Source of the DNA: Sclerodactyla briareus
Taxonomy: Eukaryota; Echinodermata; Holothuroidea; Dendrochirotida; Sclerodactylidae
Length of the DNA: 64,000 bases
Assembly (NCBI GenBank): GCA_026419785.1
Contig: JAODTK010003666.1
Location: 124,001-188,000, forward strand
Direction of reading: 5' to 3'
The translations under genes and the position numbers were made by a program. Shown one piece after another: positions 23,163 through 34,787 of this stretch (position 1 is the first letter of the stretch; every line of letters starts with the position of its first letter). The notes beneath the pieces are model-generated. The model ran no database searches. It was not told where the DNA came from and saw only the letters and a program-made list of their open reading frames with translations.

Positions 23163-23260
23163 CTAAATTTCATGATTAACTGTGTCAAAGGCCTCCGACA
23201 CGTCGACCAAAAAGGCTGTCACTATACTGGAAAAAAAAATGTCAATGACATCGAGACCAA
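23163..23260 (-). pseudogene. Short LINE reverse-transcriptase fragment
   Basis: The minus frame ends with TAFLVDVSEAFDTVNHEI, matching the LINE RT motif (LDFSKAFDTVxHxxL) that carries the first catalytic Asp. No flanking RT motif was found on either side, so it is a short dead remnant. Confidence 0.45.
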
Positions 23261-24005
23261 CCAAGCTGATCAAACGTCTGAAGGAAACCACACTGACTGT
23301 CAGAATGAGAGTAATTTTATCATAAATATCGCAGCCAGATTGTTCAATTTGAAGAAGTAATGATATAAGGACCTTTATGATGCTTCTATCAGGAAAAACA
23401 TACGAAGGGATCTTCAAAAAATCTCACAGCGTCCGGTACGTGTATACCTGTTCAGGAGCTTGTATGCGTGCGAATTGTATATTGCCTGGTAAGATTTCGT
23501 ATCGTGAAGAAAAGGGTTCGTGGGGCGGGTGGGGGCCATTAATGATGTAAACAAAACATTTGTCCTGTATCGGTGTAGGGCTACAACAGTTAATTTCACG
23601 TCGGATGCGCCCGGAACATGTTTGAATGAAATTTGAAGGGGAAAAACGATGTTTTTTCAATTAGCGGTTAAAGATGAAATTAGTTTGGAGAAAGAATATT
23701 TTGGGGGCAAAATTTGGTTTCTCCTAAAAATATGTTTACAAGAGATGGATTTGAGCCAATGTTTACCCAGCCTGGTAAAAAAACAAAAGGCCAGGTGAGT
23801 TAGCCCACCAAAACCCAGACTTGATCAACACATACTGAGCACACCTGGTTATCAGGAAGTACGGAACCTTCTTAAAGCGGCACGTGACTTTGGGCACCGC
23901 TGTCACAACTCCGACGTACCTAGATCTCCCTGAATCCCCGTAGGGTTTCGAGGTCAAGGAAGACTAGATGGATTGATATACCAACCAAAAGAGTTGTGAG
24001 GAGAA
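23261..24005. other. No recognised feature
   Basis: Nothing beyond short frames without motifs. Confidence 0.4.
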
Positions 24006-24053
24006 TAATAATAATAATAAAATAATAATAAAATAATAATAATAATAATAATA

Positions 24054-24135
<82 letters not shown>

Positions 24136-24136
24136 T
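24006..24136. repeat. (AAT)n microsatellite
   Basis: About 130 bases of ATA/ATT triplets with few interruptions; on the minus strand it reads as a poly-Ile frame, which is an artefact. Confidence 0.95.
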
Positions 24137-24201
24137 GAAAAAATGATCATACCTACACTTCTAGAAATGCTGGGTACTTGCACTCCTATCCCCGCCGGTG
24201 T

Positions 24202-24296
24202 TGTGTAAGAAATTACCCAATTATTGTGTATAATCTGCACAATTTGTGTATTTTTTTGCACGACCTTCACACAATGTTGTAATAATTTCTTACACA
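24202..24296. mobile_element. Palindromic MITE-like element, 95 bp, 14-bp perfect TIRs
   Basis: tgtgtaagaaatta at 24,202-24,215 is repeated as its exact reverse complement at 24,283-24,296. The interior has a tgtgtataatctgcacaatttgtgta-like stretch (written here as two shorter parts: tgtgtataat, ctgcacaatttgtgta). A second, decayed copy at 29,985-31,235 is split by a LINE. The superfamily is not clear because the target duplication is not obvious. Confidence 0.65.
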
Positions 24297-25169
24297 TCAT
24301 CGAGAGAGGTTGCTAGTTACACAGTGTTGCCTAAATTGAAGAATGGGGTAGGTGTGGTGATAAATGCCTTCTCAGAGCCGAAAAATGTTTGAAGCAAACT
24401 ATATTCCTAAGTGAGGCCATATCGAGAAATGAAAATTGTAAAACGTTCAGCTCAACGATAAATATAGGTTTATGTGATTATCGAAACATTGGGATGGGCT
24501 TTCCACATCGATGAAGCGTAATGGAGAGGGTTCTGGTCTTGTTCAGCATACACCGACGATCCCAAAAATCGGATCGTAGCACGACACGGTATCGTTGTAG
24601 ACTGGCTGGCCCTGGGTAGATTTTTTTTATCATACAATACAAACAGCCAAGCACAGCTGTCGCTGTAAATTCTGCGTATTGACTGAAACGTTTTTTTTTA
24701 AGTTTGCGGGCATTACATTGAGATTCCGGGCCCATATCATGATCGACAAGTTCGGTAGAAGAATTTTCGTCCCATAGGAAATATGCTAGGCAATATTTTA
24801 TTTTAGTTTACTGATGCAAAGCGAACAATACATACAGGTAACACTCACTGTAATTTTTCCGTTAATTGTTTTCAGCCACCGAACGAGATAGCAACAAGGA
24901 ACAAAACCAATAATCACTGATGTTTTTCTCATGATGTTTTTCTTTTTTCTTTTTAATTAATATTCGTTTTTCCAGAGTATAATAATATACTTATTCACAT
25001 TTGGTTGTTTTACGACAATGCATGGGGCCAAGGTAGCGGATCGGGCAGTGGTGACGGTAAGTCGCTTCCACTTCTCCGAAATCCAGCTCCCAGATAGATG
25101 AATAAATTCGCGAAAATGAGCACGGGGGAACCTGTGTTTCCGTTCAGATGCCGATACCCAATTGAAGAA
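24297..25169. other. No recognised feature
   Basis: Short motif-less frames only. Confidence 0.4.
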
Positions 25170-26000
25170 CAACCTCAGAAATTTTCATGAAGGAAAATAA
25201 AGAGGCTCATATATTAGCTATGGAAAAACTTAAGTGTCAGTTCAAATATACGACTTTCATAGGGTCTCCGTTACGCGTGTTGAAGGCCTTGGAAGTTTGT
25301 GCATGTGAATTCCCCTAGATCGGTGAACCTCCCATCATGGACTAATAGATGACGTCATACTCGGTGGCGTCTCAAGAGTTGTTTGTAAGAGGGGGGGGGG
25401 GGTCAAGATACTTGATTTACGCCCAGAGCTGAACCATCACCTGATTTTTCTTTCATATCATCATATATTAATTCATAGCTCACTCCACCCTTTCACATTT
25501 GCCCTGAGTTTGGCTTTTACTTCCATTTATTCTTTTTTATAAAGAGAAAAATCCTGTGTACCTTCATTTGGCGCCCCCTGGGCTGTGTAGAGGGGGCGGC
25601 TGCACCTCACTGACCCCCCTTTGTGAAGCCGCTGGTCATACTTGCACAACCCTACGAAATAATATGCTTTGTTTTCTGATAAAATCTACGCATCCATTTC
25701 AAATAGGAGAATAAATAGTCCATGAGAGGAGTCTGCTGAAGTAGGTTGGTAGGTGCTGATGGGTACTTCGTAGCGGGGTGAAGGCGGAATGTTGAGTTAT
25801 TCAACAACAAAAAACAAAACAATAAATACATATGATATTCTCTGTGTCGTTAATCTGTCACGTCCTGCATTATAACGCAGTAGGGACTCTCCTTGATTTT
25901 TGCATAATGGACCAAATTTTGAAGGAAAAAAACTTCACATGTGACCTCTGTTGTATCATACTGAATCTGCCGATTGTCTTCTGAAACGAATGTATATTGT
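25170..26000. repeat. Paralogous segment P, copy 2 (with hAT-like insert)
   Basis: Counterpart of 16,790-17,400 in the same orientation: atatattagct, tctccgttac, ggaagtttgtgcatgtga, taggttggtaggtgctgatg and gttgagttattcaacaa. The insert at 25,362-25,634 interrupts it. Confidence 0.6.
25362..25634. mobile_element. Short hAT-like insertion with 8-bp TSD GTCATACT
   Basis: Exact gtcatact flanks at 25,354-25,361 and 25,635-25,642. The left end cggtggcgtctcaag pairs with the right end (...cttgtgaagccgctg reverse complemented) at about 10 of 15 positions. There is a G-run after the left end (25,390-25,401). No coding capacity in 273 bp. Copy 1 of the paralogous segment lacks it. Confidence 0.7.
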
Positions 26001-27500
26001 TCCCGACTAATCTATTGTCTAAAGAGCCAGTCTGCTGAGGGACAACAAGGTTTGAAATAACCGGGTCTATCCTGTATCTGTTGATATCGCCCCAATTTTG
26101 TAATCAGAGCAATCACGGTTGCGTGATTTTGTGAATAGGGGTTTCACTCTGTACCACGATTATTGTTGGAAGTACCGACATGGTCGTTGCCCTGTTAGGT
26201 CGACGGACTCCATTATATCCAGAGTCAAATACCGGACGCTCAAATAATGGACAGGAAGTCCTAAAAAAGCTCACCTGAGAACCTGCCTTGTTATTGCTGC
26301 CAGAAACTCTACCTTAAAAGGTGATTGTCGGGAAGTATATTATTGGTGGTCCATGTTTTCTGTTATTTCTATATCTTATGATTAGGTTTTTCCATCTCGT
26401 CTTTAGCCTTCACAGGAAATTCCGAGGAAGAACTAACCTCAACAATATATATTTGTCATAAACTGGTATGGCACGTGAATGTTTTTTTTGTTTATGTCCT
26501 GATATATCATTTGAAAAGAAACAGGTTATTTTTACTTAGGTAATATACCAATCTAATTTCTGGGAATTGGCCACGGCCCTCCACCCGAAATGGTAACTTC
26601 CCTAAATGTCGGGCAACATTGTTCGAAGTAGATGGAAAAATTATTACGTTCCCATTCAGCCTTTTCATGCTCCTTTTTCCAGCACAAGCTATGATACCCA
26701 TACTGTAGTAATCTATTGTCTTGACTGTTAACACTCCAATTTAAAAACAAATCGGTTGAAAACGATAGCATTAGGTGAAAAAATAGTAATTCGCGGAATA
26801 GGTCCCCGTAGCGGAACAAGTAAATTTGTTACAACCGGCCGGTGTTTTTTTTTTTTTTAATTCGCGAACTGATCACCATTTTATGCAAGAATAGAAAATC
26901 TTTGAGTGCTGTAATTTCGACTTAAGTTCTCCTTGCTAGATCGAAACCCGGTATCGAACTATGGGATGGAATTCAATTTCAAATATCATTAATGCCTATT
27001 CTCTCGAATATTGCAAAGGCTGAATGGAGACTTAACGAAAAGTAAGTAACCTATCCATATATTAAATCTTAAGTTATCCGTAAGTTCCGTAACCAGTTCA
27101 CCCTCGTTGCCGGTATCACCGGTATTAACTGCCTCCAGCGCTGAGTGCAGGCTCTGCTAGAGTTGGCAAAATGTCCATGTTCAGAGTGGACGACAGATGC
27201 TTCACTCTTCACGCAAGTTTCGTTAAAGTTAACAGAATGTTAACCACACTGAGCTCTTCTATCTTCTTGATCGACAAACTCGCATGATCATACCGACAGT
27301 TGAAGAAGTATAATAACAAACTTTCAAATAATATAGACTAATCGTCTTATAGAACATCACCCATGAAACCATTGCCACCAGGGACTTTATCCTACTGGGA
27401 AGATGGTGTGACAGGAATTATGATATATAGGTATTTACGTTTCTGTATTATTTCATATTCAGGTACCTTCATTCAGGTTTTGTTTCATCTGTCTTTACAG
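26001..27500. other. No recognised feature (possible intron)
   Basis: No motif-bearing frame or repeat recognised. It ends in a good polypyrimidine tract and AG at 27,500. Confidence 0.35.
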
Positions 27501-27530
27501 AAACAACCACGGAAGTACCAACAACTACAG
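27501..27530 (+). CDS. Candidate micro-exon encoding a Thr-rich linker
   Basis: tctgtctttacag, a strong 3' splice site, precedes 30 nt that read (x)ETTTEVPTTT(G) if entered in phase 1 and are followed by gtgatg. Thirty nucleotides with phase-1 boundaries on both sides can be inserted or skipped without a frame change. Thr/Pro-rich mini-exons are common between extracellular domains of invertebrate secreted or membrane proteins. The phase matches the candidate exons of the array at 34.7-38.7 kb. No neighbouring domain exon was found, so assignment to a gene is an inference. Confidence 0.4.
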
Positions 27531-28338
27531 GTGATGTTTACTGAGAATAATGATTTTTTTTCGACAGAATAAACTAGGCGTTCTTTGACTTGGATAAACC
27601 GCATGCGTGTTTTCTCTCCCAAATCCTACTGACATACCAATGTTATTCTGCGGGAATTAGATCGCGCCTCTTCTCCGAAAGACTAACAATACGTCAATAA
27701 CACAAATTAAATTAAATGACCTATCTAAATGACAATGAAAAATATGATATCAAGCTATCAGTATCACAGTTTCCTCCAATTTCAAAGAAGAACATCGTCA
27801 CCCCTCGCTGACGGGTATTTTCGATTCCATGCCAACTGAAACATGTTATTATTAATCTTTGAAAAAAATTATTCATTCAGTTTCTTTCAACAATTTTCCG
27901 AGCGATGTATCCACAGGAAGATGTGTGGACATTTTCAAATGCTACTGACGATCGTAATAGGAGTACCCTCGCCGCACTATAGAGAAATTGTGGAGTTACT
28001 GAGGCCCGCTCGAGGGTCGCAAATTCCCGATTTTTCTGGGTTATACCAGCCAGTTCAGTTCACCTGTCCATTCCATGAGATGCGTGGCCGCCCTGAGGCT
28101 AATAACGCGCCTTACGCACGTATGAATGTCAGCGTGAAGGGGAGCCACATGTCCATACAAGAATGTAACTGTGCGTAGTGAGTCCTTGCCATTTCTTTGA
28201 GTAATATGCAACGGAGTTTTGTAACAAAAGGAGATTTTCGAGATCACCTAAAATCTGAATGTTTATTCTCAGCAGGCAAGTAGCATAACAATTAACTTGA
28301 ACACACACCACACACGTTCGAAGGTGCTGTTAAGTCGA
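27531..28338. other. Unassigned, with one 111-codon open frame
   Basis: The plus frame 27,843-28,178 is open for 111 codons and includes several Cys, but I recognise no domain and see no consensus donor at its end (stop TAG at 28,176-28,178). It could be a terminal exon or chance. Confidence 0.2.
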
Positions 28339-28346
28339 GTTTCAAG

Positions 28347-28965
28347 CAGTGGTGGCGCCAAGATTCTCCCGATGGGGGTTCGAGTTCCCCGACGAGCCTC
28401 ACCCAACCCCCTAGTGTCCAACTGCATTTTTGTTGTTTTCCTTTTTTGAAGTTTTTTTTCTCAAAGAAAAAAGAAAAGAACGAAAAAATAATATACACAT
28501 TGTGGAGGGCATTGTTTACGTACGCTCAGTGGCATCCCACTCAATCAGGTGTTCTGATTAGAATAGGTCAGGTATTCGCAATAACTGCACAAAATGCTTG
28601 GGCATGGATGTATTTGCGTTGTGAGAGCACACCACTTATCACAGGCAACACATTGGTTGACGGCAAAACAAACATCTTCCCCAACAGAATTGTAACGTTA
28701 ATCTCTTGCAGGGACATTTAGAATATATTCACAAGGTTTGTGTATTCTATGTTTATATGCCACGATTGTATAGAAGAGAGTATAGGGAGATATGAGGATG
28801 GATACTCTGTTCTAAACTCGGCAACATTATGAAAAACATGAGGCGCGCGAATCGCGCCGAAAAATGTTCAGCTTGACTATAGGAATTTTTTCGCTATGAA
28901 GGAGGTTGGAAGTATTTATACTGTCGGGCATTAGGCCTCCCTCTCCCCGCTGGCGGCCACTTTTG
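28347..28965. mobile_element. hAT-like non-autonomous element with 8-bp TSD GTTTCAAG
   Basis: Exact gtttcaag at 28,339-28,346 and 28,966-28,973. The element starts cagtggtggcgccaag and ends ctggcggccacttttg; the reverse complement of the end, caaaagtggccgccag, aligns with the start around GTGGC.GCCA. Length 619 bp. The internal frames have no transposase motif. Confidence 0.7.
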
Positions 28966-28973
28966 GTTTCAAG

Positions 28974-29984
28974 TAGCACATACCTTTGGTCATGACCACC
29001 TGCATTTTCCTGCAAATGCACACGCACTTGCATAAAACTTATTGCACAGTGCTGAATACCACCGGTACCCATTCTGCTATTCTGCTAATGAGTGACTCCT
29101 ATGCAATATTTAAAAAAAAAATCAAAGCAACGGATCGCTGTAGATTATTTTCAGTCCCCCAAATATCTGACAAAATAACTCAATAGAACAATAGAAATAT
29201 TTGAACACTACAACTGTGGCAGAGGTGGACGGATTAACAGAACATCAACCTTGGTGTGGTATCATAAGAAGTTTCACCCCTGCTGTCCTCCTCTCAAGCT
29301 GTGAGGGTGCGAACCGTAATGGGATTAGAATTGCGTCTTGAAATGATAACAAGCAATGAGTGTTCAAAACGAAATATTACCCTGATATTAACAGAATAGA
29401 TATACGAATATGCAATGTAAGAGGCTCAATCAACTCAATCTGCAGACAGTCGATCTGTTCCGTTCAGTGGTAAATTGGCAGACTTAAACGTCAACGTATT
29501 TATCTATCCTGCTTCTTGAGATCATGTCATTCTTATAACTTCCTAACAAGGCATACGAGAAATTTATTTTTGGTTGTAAATTCAAAATGGCAAAGCAGTC
29601 TCACGATCCGGCGAATAACGGACAGTTTTGCTTACATGACGTCACGACAAAAATCGTCTGACGGTCTGTCAGAACTGATTTTAAATGGGCATACTAGTGT
29701 GACGATATACCACATCGACATTTGAATGCACTGGGCGATTCCCCATGGTGACGTAATGACATCGTTGTCGCAGCTCCTCGCCAGTTCCCACTAGACGATA
29801 TTGCCCACGGAGAAGGCAGTATTGGTTAATTTTTCGTCGCTTTATATTCGACGTAAACATGTGAACTCCTATTCTCACATTTTTAGAAATTTATTTCGTC
29901 ATTGTAAACTCCGTATAGTAAAACCAAACTGTTGTGAACTAAAAAATGCTGATCACTCCCTTCAAGTCTGTGTCGACATTACCA
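28974..29984. other. No recognised feature
   Basis: Short frames only; no repeat relation inside the window noticed. Confidence 0.4.
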
Positions 29985-30076
29985 AAGTATCTACACTTAA
30001 AGAATCCACACTCTTTAAAATGTGTTGTAACTAGCACACCTATCCCAGTGTTGTGTAAGGAAGTACACAATCATCA
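29985..30076. mobile_element. Left half of a split MITE-like copy
   Basis: ctacactt...cacctatccc, then gtgttgtgtaaggaagtac and acaatcat correspond to 24,155-24,223. The remaining half resumes at about 31,180 (ttgcacaa, acacaacctttacgcaatgt). A LINE lies between. Confidence 0.6.
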
Positions 30077-31176
30077 TTGGAATGGCTTCGATCATACCTA
30101 CGTGATCGCACGCAACACGTCAGTATTGAAGGTACCCCATCAACTTCCCGCCAGCTAGCTCACGGTTTACCACAAGGTTCCGTCCTTGGCCCGTTTTTTT
30201 TTTTTTTCGTGCTACACCAAACTACTCGGCCGTATCTTTCATCAGCACGAGCTCCAGTACCACATGTATGCTGATGACAATCAGGTGTATGTATCGTTTC
30301 GTCTGGCGACACTCCACTCAGCAGGCTGCCATATCTCGACTGGAGCAATGCCTCTTATAAGTACGCCGGTGGATGAGCCTGAACTTCTTCAAGCTGAACG
30401 AATTCAAGACTGAGCTGATGGTTTTTGGCACTCGGTCTCTCCTTAACAAGACCAGCAATGTATGTCTGCGAGTCGGGGATCACTCCATCGAACCGAGTAC
30501 TTCAATCAAGAATCTCGGAGTTCTGTACGATCCTGAATTGTGCATGGAATCCCACATCGATCATGTTTGTCGCATTGCCTATATGCATTTGCGTAACATT
30601 GGGCAATCCGGAAGTACCTCACTGTGGACTCTGCTAAAGCTCTGGTTAACGCATACGTCACGTCACGCCTCGACTATGCAAATGCTCTCCTATATGGGCT
30701 ACCGCAGAACTTAATCTTTAAGCTTCAACGAGTCCAGAATAAGGCAGCTCGTGTCATATTTCTCAGGAGAAAATCTGACCATATATCGCCATTATTGATT
30801 GACCTGCACTGGTTACCTGTCGAGAATCGGGTGATTTTCAAAGTATTGCTCCATACCTACAAGGCATTGCATGACATCGCTTCAGCCTACCTTACGAACA
30901 TCCCGGCTCCGCATGTACGGTGACAGATCCTTTGATGTGGCGGCCGCTAGGGAATGGAACAGACTCCCACAGGCAATTAAATTAAATTGTCAAACTCTTT
31001 GTCCAGTTTCCGTTAACGACTAAAGACTTATTGTTCAAAAAAATCGTATAATTTGTAACTGTAGTTTAGTTCTGCTGGGTGTGGTATATAGTTTTCGTTT
31101 TGTTTTTGTAGCGCATTAGAGCAAACACTGTTTGAATTTTGCGCTGTATAAAATTCTGTATATTATTATTATATTA
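30077..31176 (+). pseudogene. 5'-truncated LINE (CR1/L2-like), RT to 3' end
   Basis: Starts inside the RT domain at LEWLRSYLRDR. Next come HGLPQGSVLGP (about 30,165-30,198) and the intact catalytic box YADD at 30,267-30,278. Then follow the thumb-region KNLGVLYDPEL (30,517 on) and LQRVQNKAARVIF...LHWLPV (about 30,724-30,825), a post-RT motif typical of CR1/L2-group elements. A REWNRLPQAIK-type C-terminus lies near 30,950. At least three frameshifts break the frame. The 3' end is a short (ATT)n tract at 31,155-31,176. It is embedded in a MITE-like repeat that continues on both sides, so this is a 5'-truncated target-primed insertion. Confidence 0.8.
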
Positions 31177-31240
31177 TGATTTGCACAACTGGGATGTTTT
31201 TTACACAACCTTTACGCAATGTTGTGCTAACATGTTGATC
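31177..31240. mobile_element. Right half of the split MITE-like copy
   Basis: ttgcacaactgggatgtttt and acacaacctttacgcaatgt correspond to 24,236-24,278, the second half of the 95-bp element, with a decayed right TIR. Confidence 0.55.
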
Positions 31241-31269
31241 ATTCTACCATTCTATCCCACGGTTTCCAA

Positions 31270-33620
31270 TAAGAAGTACAATTTTTATAGGTGATTTCAA
31301 TTATCCTGATATTTCTTAGTCTGATGGTGTAGTGGTAGTCACGGATATGACCTTTTCAATGTAACCCAAGATTGTATTCTTTGCAGCATGGCCATTTTTC
31401 TGCCAGAAAGCATAATTTTTGGATTTAGTAGATAATGTAAGAGTTTAGGTGAACTTGGTGCAAGTGATCACGATATTATGCTGTTCGATGTGTCCTTGGT
31501 CTGTCAATATTCCACAGAGCGTTTAGCTCGTTCCTTGTTTCTCGAGGGCCGATTTGGTTGACATTTCTGGGTTTCTGAGTAATGTAGCTCAGCCTAAATT
31601 GTTAGAAGGTTTAGAGTGCTGTTGACTCATGGCAGGGTTTCATTGAAAAATGAACGAGATGATGAAAGTTTACGTTCCTTGGAAAGAGCGACGCACTAAG
31701 AACAAAGGCCTTGTTGGATGAGGGACGGGAGTTTTTTTCTGGCCGATAAACGTAGGAGACATCCACTTTATCGTTCTACTTGTTTCTTGTCTGATTTAGG
31801 TCGGTTCAAAGTTCAGCAAAAGCTAGTTCAACATTAGGTATTTGGTACTAAGCTCGATTTCGAGAGGCAGATTTCCTCTTATATAAAGGATAATTCCTCG
31901 TGCGCTTTTTCTCTCACGTCAGGAGGGAGCAAAAAGTCAAGGACAGCACAGGTCTATTGTTAGTTTCTTATTCGGGTAATACAACCAGCGATAGTCAGAG
32001 ATGGCTAGCGTCCTTAATAACTAACTTTTTCGTTCACTTTTCACTCGCGAGAACTTGATAATTTCAGCGGCCTCGTGGTTGATGTGCCTCAAAATGGTAT
32101 TGGTAATATAACATGTTCCCCTGATGGGGTAGAGGAGAAACTGCCCAAGAAACTCAAAAGTGGTAATGCTCTTAGTCCAGAGTTTACCCCTTCTAATTTT
32201 TTTATTTTTTCGGCCGACCAGTGTCTGTTCCATTAACCAATGGTTTCAATGATACCTTGGACCTTGCAAGAAGGTGGTCCGCAGATTTATTGGAGGAGAG
32301 CAAACGTTTCTCCTTTTTTCAAGAAAGGCAATTGGTCTATTCCTTGTAACCACAGGCCAGTGAGTCCTATTGGTATAGCCTGCAAGGTGTTGGAATCCAT
32401 TATTCGGTATATATGGTCGATTTTTTCAATGAGTATAGTCTAATTCGGGGTTCTCAGCATGGTTTTAGGAAAACATCGTTTGTGCTTGACTAATCTCTAA
32501 CAATTTATTGAAGATGTTTCTAGTGCAGTTGACAACAGCAGTGCTGTTCATATAATTCCTCTAGACTTCCAGGAAGCTTTTGACAAAGTTCCTCTTGGGC
32601 GTCTCTTGCTCAAATTGAAAAGGTTTCGTTATTAAGGGTCATGTCATTGAGTGGATTCGTCAGATGCTTCTAAATATGGAACAACGTGTCGTCATCATGG
32701 GCGTTCGTCTCCTTGGCAAAAAGTCACTAGTGGTGTTCCCAAAAGATCGGTTCTTGGGTCATTACTCTTTCTTTCTACTTCTATTAACATCTTGGAAGAT
32801 TCGGGCATTCCATAGTTTAGAAACTTGTGGACGAAACCAAGTTGTATCGGGAGTTTGTTTCGAACGATGCTGCAATTGTTCAAGGGAGCTTGATATAATC
32901 TCCAAGTGGTCTTCCGATTAGCAAATGTTATTCAATTCCGATAAGTGCAAAGGTATGCATGTTGGTTTCAACAATTGCAACGCTTCCTTCAAGTTGAATG
33001 GCTAAAAAAATCATCAGGTTAATTCAGAAGGATCTCGATTAATTTTAATCTTCTTTGAAACCTTCTAAGCTGTGTGCTGAAGCTGTGAGGAAGGTAATTA
33101 GATTGGCTTGATTAGACGTCACTTTAGTTTCCCTGATAGAGATATTGTTGTCAAGCTGTTTTTAAGCACCGGTGAGCATTCTGTCCAATTTGGAATCCTT
33201 AGTTATCGAAAGATAAGCACGTAATTGAAAACGTTCAGCGGAGGGCTACTAATTCACTGTTCCAGAGATTTACCTTACTTGGAACGATGAAGGCGTTCCG
33301 GTCTAACTTCGATGGAGCTGAGACGGATTCAATGTGATTAGATTCAGTTTTGCAACAGTGTTCTGGATTAAATGGCCTTGCGTATTCATCACTATTTTTT
33401 TTTTTTTGCTTCAACAATGTTACCAGCATAGGGGTCATTGCCACAAACTTCGTGGCAAACGCTGTAGATTGGACATTCGTGAATATTTCTCCTCGCATAG
33501 AGTTTTCACATGAGTGGAATAGCCTTCTGGAGATGTTGTTCTGTCCAGGAGTGTGAATGCGTACAAGAACAGTCTTGATTTTTTTTCAAGAATTTTGGGC
33601 GAATTCTTTAGGCATCTGGG
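31270..33620 (+). pseudogene. Degraded LINE (CR1/jockey-type), endonuclease C-terminus to 3' end
   Basis: In order: GDFNYPDI (about 31,290) and LGASDHDIMLFDV (31,455), the two hallmarks of the APE endonuclease C-terminal half; PWKERRTKNK linker (31,675); NHRPVSPIGIACKVLES (32,348 on); QHGFRKTSF (32,455); LDFQEAFDKVP (32,562); the YADD position reads LVDETKLYR (32,824), so the second Asp is lost. Then come SKWSSDWQMLFNSDKC (32,900) and KRCRLDIREYFSSHRV (33,460), a classic LINE C-terminus, then VNAYKNSLD (33,550). Many frameshifts and stops show it is dead. The N-terminal endonuclease and ORF1 are missing. It abuts the LINE/MITE composite upstream. Confidence 0.8.
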
Positions 33621-34745
33621 TTCTCTTCTCCTTTGTTGTCCTAAACTTAACCATTCTCTATTTTTTTTCACGGATGCCCGGAATCGAATTACCCTGAGCA
33701 GTATTTCGTATTATACAGATTTGCTGTATATACAAAATTTCAACTCCCTTCTCATGAAGCGTCCATGCTTTCATTTCATTCTGCAGTAGTAGTTCGAGAT
33801 TCCTAAAGACAGTCACGTCTGTGCTCGCGCGTGTGTGTGTCTGTGTGTGCGTGTGTGCCACTAATATAATAGCTCCATGCTTGGACTGGATTAGTTCCCA
33901 CGCGTTATCCAAAGAACGCAAGCATGTATCAATTCATAATTGGTAGGTAGGTTTTCCCCATGTAGGGAAAGACCTGGGTCGTTTTTGGTATCAACTGAAG
34001 GTCGTGCAAGGCCAGTAGGGTTCAATCTTCAAAAAGCGTTTTCGCACAATAACTGGTGAACGGAAACAGATATGAAGTAGTATTCTTGTGTGTGGGTTGC
34101 AATATGAAGGGGAGCGAACTATAAGAAACTAGTTTGATGGTGTCAGGTCAACGTCCACCGAGGCCACGGGAATTAATCTCTTCCTATATCTCCACAACGA
34201 GACTTTTTATGGAGTTGGGGTAATGGGGAATTTTGTTTCGTCTGTGTCAAACTACATCTGATGCACTACGTTTACCTATTTTGACCTATTTTGACCTTCT
34301 GACCTCACTTGACCTAATGACTTGTGACCTTTGGGTCAATTCTTTGTGACGACTAGACTTGTTGTGTTTCAACGAAACCATACGCAATGCACCGACGTAG
34401 TGAACACTTCTATCACAAGCTATCTCCGGTTATGTCCTCCGTAGAAGGGTGAAAACAATAACCACACTTTTAAATTTCATGTTCGACATTGACTTTTCGA
34501 CACTGACACTTTCAAAGGATAGCAATTAAGGAAGTTTCTTTTCATACTTTTGGCTATACCAACCTTTTCATCTAAACACAATTTTCCAGCTCACAGAGTT
34601 GAACAATGCAGTGAATGTAATCTATTGAACCAGTTCACATCAATCGATCATTCACTGATGGTGTCCCAATCGCCGGATTTTTGTGGGTTTTTCACTCCTG
34701 GCAAAAGGCGGTAGAATGCTCTCATGATGGAGTCGACCCATAATG
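33621..34745. other. Unassigned; (TG)n tract and a TGACCT cluster
   Basis: A gtgtgtgtctgtgtgtgcgt tract lies at 33,829-33,858. Between 34,270 and 34,335 there are six TGACC(T) motifs, several as direct repeats (ttgacctattttgacctatt). The element resembles the TGACCT-containing sub-repeats near 18.4 kb. No gene seen. Confidence 0.5.
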
Positions 34746-34748
34746 CAG

Positions 34749-34787
34749 GCAAAAATGGGACCAGCACAAACCCAACTACACCTACCA
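34749..34787 (+). CDS. Candidate micro-exon, array unit A
   Basis: Lies between ..taatgcag and gtacgt. In phase 1 it reads (S)KNGTSTNPTTPT, rich in Thr, Ser and Pro, as expected for an O-glycosylated stalk. Thirty-nine nucleotides, so frame-neutral. The acceptor is weak: the array boundary lies just upstream, so this unit lacks the polypyrimidine tract of the others. Protein context unknown. Confidence 0.35.

Noticed and set aside
23920-24300. Poly-Ile minus-strand protein
   Set aside because: Translation of the (AAT)n microsatellite.
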